DNA from: Thecamonas trahens ATCC 50062
Taxonomy: Eukaryota; Apusozoa; Apusomonadida; Apusomonadidae
DNA: 38,125 nucleotides
Assembly: GCF_000142905.1 (NCBI RefSeq)
Contig: NW_013657604.1
Span: forward strand, 12,130-50,254
Direction of reading: 5' to 3'
Part shown: positions 1-6,768 of the stretch, one piece after another
Layout of the letters: every line of letters starts with the position of its first letter
Position numbering within the stretch: the first letter of the stretch is position 1
Made by a program: the position numbers and the translations under genes
Notes under the pieces: model-generated
The model's input: the letters and a program-made list of their open reading frames with translations, nothing else
Told to the model about the DNA's origin: nothing
The model's database searches: none

Positions 1-78
1 AACTGCATAGTCACTCTCCATGGTCTGAGGTTTGGCGGCCCCTCCCCTCGCAGCGCGCAGGCGGGGGCCGTGCGCCGC

Positions 79-498
79 CTATCGGCGCGTCGGTCCCGCC
101 CCGTCGGGCGGAAGCTCGGGATTGCGGATGCGGAGCGCGGCGGCGGCCTGCGACAGCATGCGCTCGGACTCGGTGATGCGGCCCGCGATGCGCGCCGCCT
201 CGGCATAGACCGAGAGCGGAAAGCGGGCGGCGAAGTGGAGGTCGCGCTCGATGCCGAGCCTGAGCGGTCCCTTGACGCTCTCAAGCTCGGCGAGGCTGAC
301 ATAGCCAAGCTCGGGACAGCCGAAGCCGAGGTCGCAGAGCCCGAACAGACTGTCGCCGTCCGGCATCATCTCGGTGATCAGCCACGTGGCCGCGCCGGTC
401 GGGTCGAACAGCTTCACGACGGGGACGTGGTCGGTCTCGCGCTCGGCGGCGCCGTTGGCGAGCAGGCGCTGGCGGATGTCGTCAGGGATCAGGATCAT
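79..498 (-). CDS. DUF2958 domain-containing protein
   Basis: A 139-residue protein beginning MILIPDDIRQ and carrying the usual DUF2958 core (VVKLFDPTGAATWL, then MMPDGDSLFGLCDLG and PELGYVSLAEL). DUF2958 proteins are small, cytoplasmic, of unknown biochemical role, and common on plasmids and ICEs next to ArdC-type antirestriction genes, as here. The ATG at 498 is chosen because a GGAGG lies just upstream and the residues before it in the same frame are arginine/proline-rich shadow sequence. It is the last gene of a minus-strand operon starting with the ArdC-like gene at 1618. Function remains unassigned; family assignment is confident. Confidence 0.85.
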   Translation of the reverse strand: MILIPDDIRQRLLANGAAERETDHVPVVKLFDPTGAATWLITEMMPDGDSLFGLCDLGFGCPELGYVSLAELESVKGPLRLGIERDLHFAARFPLSVYAEAARIAGRITESERMLSQAAAALRIRNPELPPDGAGPTRR

Positions 499-512
499 GG
501 CGGGCCTCCGGG

Positions 513-716
513 TCAGAACAGGTCGAGCTGGTTGCGCGCGTCCTCGTCGAACAGGCCGACGTTCAACGGCTTCTGCGGGACGCGCGGGGTGAGCGGCGCG
601 GCCATGCGCGCCTCGATGCGTTCGCGCTGGCTGACCGGGCGGACGCCGGGAACGAGGGTCTGCTCGCCCTCTTGTGTCGGCTCGCTGGCGAGTGGCACGG
701 GAGCGGGCGCGCTCAT
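513..716 (-). CDS. small hypothetical protein between ardC-like and DUF2958 genes
   Basis: A 67-residue protein with no recognised domain. The N-terminal half is low-complexity (Pro/Ala/Glu), and the C-terminus is the acidic/hydrophobic stretch DEDARNQLDLF. Its ATG overlaps the stop of the upstream ArdC-like gene in an ATGA arrangement, suggesting translational coupling, and it ends 14 bases before the DUF2958 start. That tight position is the main reason to accept it. The role is unknown; it may be an accessory to the antirestriction-type operon, which is inference from position only. Confidence 0.6.
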   Translation of the reverse strand: MSAPAPVPLASEPTQEGEQTLVPGVRPVSQRERIEARMAAPLTPRVPQKPLNVGLFDEDARNQLDLF

Positions 717-1618
717 GCCGCCGCTCCCGCCGCGCCCGCCGTCTCACGGAAAGCCAACAGATAATCGGCGGCCTTGGAGGCGTGGCTCGCGGCGCGGAAG
801 ATGGCGCGGTTGTCCTCGCGCAAGACCTCGAGCCATGAGCCGATGTAGTCGGCATGGCGCACGGTGGGCGCGATGGCGAGGCTGGCGCAGACGAACGCGC
901 TCGCCATCTCGGCGACCAGTTCCTCGCGGGCGTAGGCCTTGCAGCCGAACGAGCCCGACAGGTCGCGGGCGAGCCGGGAGGCGTGCCCGGTCCAGTGGCC
1001 GAGCTCGTGAAAGCACGTCCGGTAGTAGTTGATCTGTTCGAAAAAGGCGGGCTGCGGCGGTACCTGTATGAAGTCCGCGCTCGGCACGTAGAAGGCGCGC
1101 TCGCCGCCGATGCGGAAATCGGCACCGGTCGCGGCAATCAGCGCCTCGGCGTGCGGGACGGTCTCGCGCTCGGGCAGCGGTGCCGCCCCGCCATGGACAC
1201 GCTCGGGCAGGTCCTCGCACTGCGCGACGTTGAACACGGTGAAGCGTTTGAGGAAGGGCACCGCCTGCGGCTCGTCGCCCGTCTCCGCCGCGCGCTTCCG
1301 CTCGTCCTTGGGGATGAAACGGTCGGCGTAGACGACGGTGGTGCCGCGCTCGCCCTTGCGCACGTGCCCGCCCAAGGCAAGGGCTTGGCGGAAGGTCAGC
1401 CAGTGCTGCGCGGCGTATCCCTTCTCGATGACCGCGCCCCACAGGATCAGGATGTTGATCCCGGAATAGCTGCGCTCCGTCGCCGCGTTCCGGGGTAGGC
1501 CGACCCCGGCCTTGGCCTTGCCCCAGGGCTGGACCCATGGCACCCGCCCGGCCTCAAGCTCGGCAATGATCCGGTCGGTGACCTCCTGATAGACCGTCTC
1601 CCGCTTGCGCTCCGGCAT
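713..1618 (-). CDS. ArdC-like antirestriction / zincin metallopeptidase-domain protein
   Basis: A 301-residue protein. The N-terminal part (about residues 1-130, starting MPERKRETVYQEVTDRIIAELE and including the WGKAKAG and YSGINILILW region) matches the ArdC N-terminal ssDNA-binding domain. The C-terminal part holds a zincin motif, HELGH at residues 204-208 followed by an ExxAE helix (EELVAEMASAF). ArdC proteins travel on conjugative elements and protect incoming single-stranded DNA from restriction. The ATG at 1618 starts the conserved domain; in-frame sequence further upstream is arginine-rich and looks non-coding. This is the first gene of an operon with two small downstream genes, followed by an ATGA overlap. 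Antirestriction activity is inferred from the family. Confidence 0.88.
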   Translation of the reverse strand: MPERKRETVYQEVTDRIIAELEAGRVPWVQPWGKAKAGVGLPRNAATERSYSGINILILWGAVIEKGYAAQHWLTFRQALALGGHVRKGERGTTVVYADRFIPKDERKRAAETGDEPQAVPFLKRFTVFNVAQCEDLPERVHGGAAPLPERETVPHAEALIAATGADFRIGGERAFYVPSADFIQVPPQPAFFEQINYYRTCFHELGHWTGHASRLARDLSGSFGCKAYAREELVAEMASAFVCASLAIAPTVRHADYIGSWLEVLREDNRAIFRAASHASKAADYLLAFRETAGAAGAAA

Positions 1619-2035
1619 GGCAAACCTCCGCTCGCAAAACCTCGCGCGCCTTTCCCCGGAAGCGGGGTGGGCGGCGAGATGCGACCGGACAGGCCCGCCG
1701 AAGAGGCGGACCGCACCCGGAGGGCCGGAACGGAGTGGAGGACCCGGAGCGCAGCGGAGGGTTGCGGGACGCCGCGGCGGGCCTAGAAGGGAGCGCCGCC
1801 CACTCCGCGCCACCGGGAAAGGCAACAGAAACAAGTTCGCCGCCCGCAAGGGCGGCGGCCGTCGGGCAGCCCGCAGGGCTGCCTATCGCGCCAGGGATCG
1901 AAGCCCGAAGGGCCGAGACGCCGTCAGGCGGCTCGGTTCACGAGAGCCCGGCGAGCGGCCGCGAGGCCGGGCGGGCGCCCTAATCGGAGAACCAAGAGCC
2001 GAAATCGATGAACTCGGGGAGCGAGGAACAGCGCC
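1619..2035. other. gene-free GC-rich stretch with a cluster of short hairpins
   Basis: No convincing gene is seen between the ArdC-like gene and the qseC-like gene. The right half holds several compact palindromes. Arms at 1838-1845 and 1850-1857 are 8 bp around a GCAA loop. Arms at 1865-1872 and 1876-1883 are 8 bp around GCA. Arms at 1903-1906 and 1910-1913 are 4 bp around GAA. Arms at 1956-1960 and 1965-1969 are 5 bp around GCGA. Two loops are GNRA-type. The stretch would be the 5' leader of the ArdC operon, so an RNA-structure or attenuation role is possible but unproven. Confidence 0.5.
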
Positions 2036-2272
2036 TCAGAGTTGAGGCTCTTTCGCGGATGTGGCGGGCCGGCGCAGGAGATCCGCTGCCTCCACGCCAA
2101 GACCCTGGGCGAGCCTGTCCACCACCTCGATGCTGGCGGCGTAAACGCTGCGCTCCAAGGCGCTGATATAGGTGCGGTCGATGTCCGCGCGGTCGGCGAG
2201 TTCTTCCTGCGACAGGCCCTGGGCCTGCCGGTATTTTCGCAGATTGAGCGCCAGCACCTCTCGTATTTCCAT
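2036..2272 (-). CDS. qseC: XRE/Cro-type repressor, QseC-like
   Basis: A 78-residue single-domain helix-turn-helix protein. Residues about 5-62 form an XRE fold (LNLRKYRQAQGLSQEELADR, then TYISALERSVYAASIEVVDRLAQGLGV). It is transcribed divergently from a DUF2285-only gene and sits beside an fseA-traI-traR set. This is the known order of qseC in ICEMlSymR7A and related rhizobial ICEs, where QseC binds operators in the shared promoter region, represses qseM and controls its own expression. The HTH call is direct. The QseC name rests on size, orientation and neighbours and is an inference. The 35-bp dyad at 2291-2325 in the divergent region is the candidate operator. Confidence 0.8.
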   Translation of the reverse strand: MEIREVLALNLRKYRQAQGLSQEELADRADIDRTYISALERSVYAASIEVVDRLAQGLGVEAADLLRRPATSAKEPQL

Positions 2273-2290
2273 GGACGAGAGAGCACCGGC

Positions 2291-2325
2291 TTGTTGAGTA
2301 TTTCACCACGGAGTATTTTCAACAA
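2291..2325. promoter_or_regulatory. candidate qseC/qseM operator dyad
   Basis: Inverted 7-bp arms TTGTTGA (2291-2297) and TCAACAA (2319-2325) flank a 21-bp centre. Inside lie two direct copies of GAGTATTT (2296 and 2311, 15 bp apart). It lies between the divergent XRE repressor and the DUF2285 gene, where QseC operators are located in the Mesorhizobium system. The repeat structure is visible in the sequence; binding by the repressor is inferred. Confidence 0.5.
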
Positions 2326-2400
2326 TCGGCGAGATGTCGGCGTTGCAAGCCTGTTGCGGGCTTTACAGCCGAGACGCGAGCGGCGACGCGGGCAGCAACA

Positions 2401-2688
2401 ATGGCAGAGGAATTCCGCACGATGCCGACGGATAATCAGGCGCCGAAAGCCGCCGACCAAGTCCCTTGGGCGGAGCGGATCACGCCCTACGACGAATCCC
2501 ATTTCGTGACCTACCTGCGGCTGTTGGATGCCGAGGCGGACGGGGCCGACTGGCGGGAGGTCTCGCGCTTGGTGCTCGGACGGGACCCGGATACCGACGC
2601 CGCCGCCCGCCGCTGTTGGGAAGACCACCTCGCGCGGGCGCACTGGATGACGCGATCCGGCTACAGGCAACTACTCGAAGACGCCTGA
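2401..2688 (+). CDS. qseM: DUF2285-only protein, QseM-like antiactivator
   Basis: A 95-residue protein built almost entirely of one DUF2285 domain (PF10074 type): WAERITPYDESHFVTYLRLLDAEA, then WREVSRLVLG and a C-terminal RAHWMTRSGYRQLLEDA. In ICEMlSymR7A a stand-alone DUF2285 protein, QseM, binds and inhibits both TraR and FseA. The same gene order occurs here: divergent from an XRE repressor and convergent with fseA, ending 8 bp from the fseA stop. The start is uncertain. ATG 2401 lacks a clear ribosome site, whereas ATG 2422 has AGAGGA about 10 bases upstream and would give 88 residues. The family call is firm; the antiactivator role is by homology and synteny. Confidence 0.8.
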   Translation: MAEEFRTMPTDNQAPKAADQVPWAERITPYDESHFVTYLRLLDAEADGADWREVSRLVLGRDPDTDAAARRCWEDHLARAHWMTRSGYRQLLEDA

Positions 2689-2696
2689 GCGGCGCC

Positions 2697-3516
2697 TCAG
2701 CGGAGGAGCTTGCGGTATCCGCCGCGCATGAGCTCCCGTCCGCGGCGGACGGCGCGACGCACCTGGTCGCGCAAGTGGTCGCGCGGATCGCGCCAGTCGG
2801 CCTCGACGCGCGCCTCGCCGAAGAGCGCCACGGCGATCTCGCGATAGGGTGCGCCGGCGAGCCAGCCGTCCAGCGCCTGCAGCACCACGCGGAGCCGCCG
2901 CCCGCGCGGCTCGATCATTCGATAGTCTGGAAATCGGCCGCGCCCAACGATATTGGCGAGGCCTTCGAGCGTAGCGAGACGGGCGCGGAGATGCACGGCC
3001 GGGAGAACGGCATCGGTCAGCAGGCGCACCGGCTCGGACAGGCTTGTACCCCGGATGTCGAGTTGAAGCGCGCAGCCGGATTCCGAAAAGAGAAGGTGCT
3101 GCCGCCCGTCGGGCATCCGGAGGAGCGCCGCCCGGCACGGGACCTCCGACAAGCTGAAGCGGCCGCTATCGCCCTGCACGGCGGCGGGAAGCGCGCGGAT
3201 CGGCAGCACGTGCGGACACGCGCGCGAATCCCAGAAGACGACGGCCTCGGTCGCCGTCCGCTCGGGCGCATCGGCGAAAAAACAGGCACCAGTTGGCCAG
3301 CTCGGGCAGCTCCGTCCGCGCCGTCATGATTGTCAGGTTCGGCGCGGGCCGTTCGATCGCGACGGCCGCCGAGGCCTCGGACCAGGCGCGCCGGTAGGCC
3401 GCGTCGCGGCGCAGGAACTCCCACGCCCACCCCCGCCGCGGCAAGGCGGCGGTGTAGTCGTAGGCCGCGCATCGGCGCCAATCCGCACCGGGGCTGCTGT
3501 TCGGCGGCTTGACCAT
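2697..3516 (-). CDS. fseA: FseA-like excision activator made by +1 frameshift (DUF6499 + DUF2285)
   Basis: Two overlapping frames encode one protein. The upstream frame, from ATG 3516, carries a DUF6499 domain (WRRCAAYDYTAALPRRGWAWEFLRR at its start) and would stop alone at 3166 after 116 residues. The downstream frame, ending at 2697, carries the expected continuation (VVFWDSRACPHVLPIRALP) and a DUF2285 domain ending RELMRGGYRKLLR. Homology passes from one frame to the other exactly at coding-strand CTG TTT TTT CGC. A +1 slip of tRNA-Phe from UUU to UUC after codon 80 gives about 272 residues. This is the mechanism established for Msi172/Msi171 to FseA in ICEMlSymR7A, where FseA activates the excisionase gene rdfS. 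It lies directly behind traI on the same strand, as expected for a TraR-activated operon. A one-base sequencing or mutational insertion is the alternative. Confidence 0.85.
3274..3285 (-). promoter_or_regulatory. programmed +1 ribosomal frameshift site in fseA
   Basis: On the coding strand the zero-frame codons are CTG TTT TTT CGC, with six consecutive T at 3282-3277. Slipping one base forward from TTT (3279-3277) to TTC (3278-3276) puts the ribosome into the DUF2285 frame with GCC as the next codon. Published work on FseA reports +1 slippage of tRNA-Phe from UUU to UUC inside a conserved Msi172 motif, which this site matches. The preceding residues (ANWCLFF) resemble that motif region. Confidence 0.75.
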
Positions 3517-3624
3517 ACCGGCAGGCTCCGCGTCGAGCGCGGGAGAAGACCGTCGCCTGCCCCCGATATCCCCCGTTTTCTGCGATCTCCTCCCCAGTGC
3601 CTGATTCCGAGCGCCGGGCCGAGC

Positions 3625-4257
3625 TCACGCGGCGGCGGACGCGACCGGCGCCCAGAGCACCGGGCCCGTAAGGTCGCCGCGCCGTCGCACGTTGGCGAGG
3701 CCGGCCAGGGAGACCTCGAGATAGCCGGCGACCGATCGCGTGCCGGCGAACGACCGTGGCGCCGCGATGCGCCGCAGGGGCCAGCCCGCGCGCCGCAGGA
3801 TCCGTTCCATGGCGACGTCGGTGACGGTGACGATGTCGGAGAGGCCGCGGGACAGCCCGAACTCGATCATGCCCGCGAAGAGCTCGAAGGTCGCCCGGGC
3901 GACGCCATGCGCGCCTTCAGGGCCGTCGCGTTCGACGTCGAGCGCGAAGCGGCTGCTCTCCCACACGGCCGGGTCCGACGGCGCCGGCGCCCCGGCCAGC
4001 AGCGCGGCGAAGGTCTCCGTCAGCATGGTCGGGCCAATCGTCGGCAACAGCCGCACGCAGCCCTGGACGCGGCCGCCGGCGCCACGCTGCAGGAGATAGA
4101 CGGGGTGGAGCGCGTCGAAGGTGTCGATCTCCATGTCGCCGCTGACCTCGACGTCCCAGTCGAGCCGCTGCTTGAAGACGCGGTAACGTAGGCGGTACAT
4201 CTCGGCGAGATCATCGGCGAACGCGCCGTACCGGTCGGACGTGATGAGTTGCATCAT
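3625..4257 (-). CDS. traI: acyl-homoserine-lactone synthase, TraI/LuxI family
   Basis: A 210-residue autoinducer synthase. LuxI-family invariant positions are all present: R24, F28, W34, D45, D48, R69, E100 and R103 (blocks RYRVFKQRLDW, EIDTFD, GCVRLLP and WESSRFALD). It would make an N-acyl-homoserine lactone from SAM and acyl-ACP in the cytoplasm. The ATG at 4257 has AGGAGG upstream, and a second ATG follows directly. A lux-type box lies 58 bp upstream of the start, and fseA follows in the same direction 108 bp downstream, matching the traI-msi172-msi171 arrangement of rhizobial ICEs. The acyl chain length made cannot be told from the sequence. Confidence 0.93.
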   Translation of the reverse strand: MMQLITSDRYGAFADDLAEMYRLRYRVFKQRLDWDVEVSGDMEIDTFDALHPVYLLQRGAGGRVQGCVRLLPTIGPTMLTETFAALLAGAPAPSDPAVWESSRFALDVERDGPEGAHGVARATFELFAGMIEFGLSRGLSDIVTVTDVAMERILRRAGWPLRRIAAPRSFAGTRSVAGYLEVSLAGLANVRRRGDLTGPVLWAPVASAAA

Positions 4258-4315
4258 GATCGCCTCCTGCGAAGGGGAACTTTCGCGCATTGGAGGCGAA
4301 CAGCTGGCGCGAGAC

Positions 4316-4337
4316 ACCCTGTGCACTTGCACGGGGT
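4316..4337. promoter_or_regulatory. lux/tra-type box upstream of traI
   Basis: A 22-bp near-perfect dyad in the traR-traI gap. Half-sites ACCCTGTGCA and TGCACGGGGT surround a 2-bp centre, with 18 of 22 positions symmetrical by my count. Its near edge is 58 bp from the traI ATG, compatible with a LuxR-type activator binding around -42 of a traI-fseA promoter. Sequence symmetry is seen directly; binding by TraR is inferred from the family. Confidence 0.75.
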
Positions 4338-4353
4338 GACGAGGTGCCCCCGC

Positions 4354-5079
4354 TCAGTGCAACGTCGGCTTGGATGCGGACAGGCGTGCCACGGCCTGGC
4401 AGACCGTGCGGACGTTGAGCTTCATTTTCGCGTTGTCGAGGTGGAACGCCACCGTGCGGCGGGAGATCCCGAGGATGCGGCCGATTTCCCAGGCGGACTT
4501 GCCCTGGGCCGCCCACTCCAGGCACTCGAACTCGCGCGGCGACAGCGCGGCGCCGTCGACGACGCGGTCGGCGGCAAGCTTGCGGCGGGCATGGGCGTGG
4601 AAATACAGCGCCATGAGCTGCAGGGCCGTGGCGTGCGCCTCGACGCTGCGGCGGAACGCCGGATGACGCTCGTCGGCGGCGAAGGTCACGGCGGCGACCG
4701 GCCCACGCCCGTCGTGGATCGGAATGGTGAAGCCGCAGCGGATGCCGAAGGCGGCCGCCTCGTCGAAGAACTGCTGTTGCCGCTTGGTGAGCTCAGACTG
4801 CCCGGCGCCGGGCCCCCATTCGAAGGGATCGGCACCGCGCGTCGCCTGGAGGATGACCGGGTCGACGCGCTCGTAGTGGCTTTCGACGTAGTGGCCGATC
4901 CAGGCGGCCGGATAGGTGGAGACCACCAGCGCCTCCGCCCCACGCCGGTGGGGCATGGACAGATAGGCGAAGCAGGTGAGGTCGAGCGCGGCCGCTGCGT
5001 CGGCCATGGCCTTGTGCAGGTCGTCGAGGTCGACGCTTTCCGCGAGGCGGTCGATGAAGGTCTGAAAGATGCGATGCAT
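4354..5079 (-). CDS. traR: LuxR-family quorum-sensing activator, TraR-like
   Basis: A 241-residue regulator with an N-terminal autoinducer-binding domain and a C-terminal GerE/LuxR HTH. Ligand-pocket landmarks are W60, Y64, D73-P74, W88 and G112. The HTH spans about residues 175-235 (LSPREFECLEWAAQGKSAWE onward). The ATG at 5079 is preceded by GGAAGGAAG; upstream in-frame sequence has no domain character. It lies 96 bp upstream of traI on the same strand, with the lux-type box between them. It should activate traI and fseA when bound to AHL and be held back by the QseM-like protein. The naming as traR comes from the ICE context. Confidence 0.9.
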   Translation of the reverse strand: MHRIFQTFIDRLAESVDLDDLHKAMADAAAALDLTCFAYLSMPHRRGAEALVVSTYPAAWIGHYVESHYERVDPVILQATRGADPFEWGPGAGQSELTKRQQQFFDEAAAFGIRCGFTIPIHDGRGPVAAVTFAADERHPAFRRSVEAHATALQLMALYFHAHARRKLAADRVVDGAALSPREFECLEWAAQGKSAWEIGRILGISRRTVAFHLDNAKMKLNVRTVCQAVARLSASKPTLH

Positions 5080-5340
5080 CCGTCTTCCTTCCGATCGACG
5101 CGAATGGGGCCTTCCATTTCGGATCGTCTTGCCGTCGCCTGCCCAGGGCCCATACGCGAAATCCGTTGCAGGAATTCTATCGCTGGTGCGCTCGACGAAA
5201 CAAGCAACGAACCAAAACTTGTGAGGACTGTTATTGGCCATACGCCTCGGAAACAACGGCCGATCTTCGGTTTCCTGCCCTCCTCCGGACGATGTCGGCA
5301 TCGTCGGCCACCGTCGCCGGCGGTCACCGTGATCGTCGCT

Positions 5341-6243
5341 TCACGTCACGACGCCAGGGGATCCCCCTTCCGACCATTGCCGGTCAAACGGCTGCCCTTG
5401 GCGGAGCGCTTCCGTGAGCGGCGTGAGGAATTCCCTGATGGAGCCGACCACATCGGGGAGCGCCGGTGGCGGAAGAGCCGGGCGTCCCCGGCGTTGGAAT
5501 GCCTGCCACTGCTGCTGCTTGCCCCGGTCGCCCGCGAACTCGTCGCTCAGCCCCACCGGGGTGACCTCGGGCAGCGCGGTGCCGCGCCGGTCGAAGGTGA
5601 CGCGGACCGCCGGGGCGAGCGTCTGTCCATCGAACGGGAAGGACGACGCCAGCACCCAGAGATCGTAGAAGTCCTTCATCCGGCTGTTCAGCATGCCGAG
5701 CGAGACGATCGCCTCGTACTTTTCGGCGACTACCGTCTCCCGTGGATAGGCGCGGATGCGCGGGGCGGGAAGCGCGAGAAGCGACGGGGACTCGATCTCC
5801 TCGGCCTTCGGCGTCACGGCGTCGCCGAAACCGATGTCGACCTGAACCGATAGGCGGGCACTGGCGAGCTGTGCCTCGAGGCGCACGCGGGCGCCGGGGT
5901 GCCCTTCCTCGTCCCGCATCGGCTCGACCTGGACGGACTCGGTGATGAACTCAAGGCCGTCGTCTTCCTCCACGGGCGTATCGCAGAGCGCCCGGAAGGT
6001 CGTGGTCAGCGCCTCGATGTCCCGTTCGCCGAAGCCGAGAAGGTCGAGGTCGCGCGTGGCGCGATACGGTTCACCGGTCCAGAGGATGAAGAGCAGGGCG
6101 CCTTTCAGGATGAAGCGGTCCCAATGACCAGACGTCCCGAGGCGATAGAGAAGCCGTTCCAGGGCGTAGCGGATGAAGACGAGATCGACGTCCTCGCCGC
6201 GCTCGCGGGCGCGGTTGGTGAGGCGCTGGCGAACGGACGCCGA
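5341..6243 (-). pseudogene. AbiEii/AbiGii-type nucleotidyltransferase toxin gene, 5' end lost
   Basis: The frame from about 6243 down to the stop at 5341 encodes a nucleotidyl-transferase AbiEii/AbiGii family protein, the toxin half of a type IV toxin-antitoxin or abortive-infection pair. The nucleotidyltransferase Asp-x-Asp region lies near 6053. The conserved N-terminal segment remains, but no ATG, GTG or TTG precedes it in frame, because IS3-like terminal sequence abuts it at about 6243. The first usable in-frame start, GTG 5973, falls downstream of the catalytic motif, so any product would be inactive. The usual upstream antitoxin gene is missing. The remainder of the reading frame is uninterrupted, suggesting recent disruption. 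Confidence 0.8.
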
Positions 6244-6459
6244 GAGGTGGCTCGGCTTGTCTGAACAGTTTCGGGGCTGTCGCTAAGTGGATGTCCGCCT
6301 AGGTTAGGCTGCGGCCGGGATTGGCTGCTGCGTCGTGAGATATGCCTGATCGGGGGCCTGCCCGCCAAGCGATGATTGGGGTCTCCGGCCGTTGTAGAAC
6401 GCCAGGTACCGGCTGATCGAGGCGCGGGCCTCCGGTACGTTGGCATAGGCGCGCAGTTG
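6243..6459 (-). mobile_element. 3'-end remnant of an IS3-family insertion sequence
   Basis: About 50 codons of an IS3-family DDE transposase C-terminus are recognisable (residues EARASISRYLAFYNGRRPQS and the QAYLTTQQ stretch), ending at the TAA at 6304. They are followed by about 60 bp of terminal sequence including ATCCACTTA and TGTTCAGACAAGC, typical of ends in this family, reaching to about 6243. Homology starts abruptly near 6459, so most of the element is gone. It separates the headless AbiEii gene from a truncated membrane-protein gene. Exact ends are approximate. Confidence 0.7.
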
Positions 6460-6664
6460 GCGTCGAACGCCGCCTTGCCTGCTCTTGCGAGGGGCAGAGC
6501 CTCGGAACGGTGACGTCAGTCGTCGTGTCGCGCGACAATGGTGCGATGGCTTTCCATCCGACAAAGACAGCACCGGCAGCGACCACGGTGATGACAAAAA
6601 TGGCGGCCGGACTTGAACGGCGCTGCAGGTCCGTGGCTGAGCGCTTATACTTCTTTTGGTTCAT
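6460..6664 (-). pseudogene. 5' fragment of a small membrane-anchored protein gene
   Basis: From ATG 6664, which has GGAAGAGA upstream, about 60 residues of plausible protein are read. They form a basic N-terminus (MNQKKYKRSATDLQRRSS), one hydrophobic segment (AAIFVITVVAAGAVFVGWKA) and the start of a presumably periplasmic part. The frame then runs into the IS3 remnant near 6460. The family is not recognised. It follows the ICMT-like methyltransferase on the same strand, so it was probably the last gene of the copper-associated operon before truncation. Confidence 0.5.
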
Positions 6665-6746
6665 GTCTAATCTCTTCCGATGCGTTGGCATCCAGTCGAG
6701 AGTCGTGCGGGCGCCGTCGACAACCGGTCATTCCGACTGGTCTATG

Positions 6747-6768
6747 GAGCCGATAATGAATTCGGCTC
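6747..6768 (-). terminator. stem-loop at the end of the ICMT-like gene
   Basis: Arms GAGCCGA (6747-6753) and TCGGCTC (6762-6768) pair over an 8-base AT-rich loop and overlap the stop codon of the methyltransferase gene. There is no T-run after it, so it may only slow decay or transcription. Confidence 0.3.

Noticed and set aside
1-21. Possible minus-strand gene starting at ATG 21 (MESDYAV) and leaving the window
   Set aside because: Only seven codons are visible and there is no clear ribosome site, so it cannot be supported.
3274-3285. Simple pseudogene by one-base insertion in fseA
   Set aside because: The slip motif, its exact position at the domain switch, clean flanking frames and the traI-traR-qseM-qseC context fit programmed +1 frameshifting better, though reads should confirm the T count.
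3517-3624. Possible separate lux box for fseA
   Set aside because: No GTGCA/TGCAC-type dyad is present in the traI-fseA gap; fseA is best explained as co-transcribed with traI.
4316-4337. Relation between the lux box and the 17-bp repeats at 30416 (both contain TGTGCAC and GGGG)
   Set aside because: The repeat lacks the inverted second half-site with proper spacing, so the similarity is probably chance.
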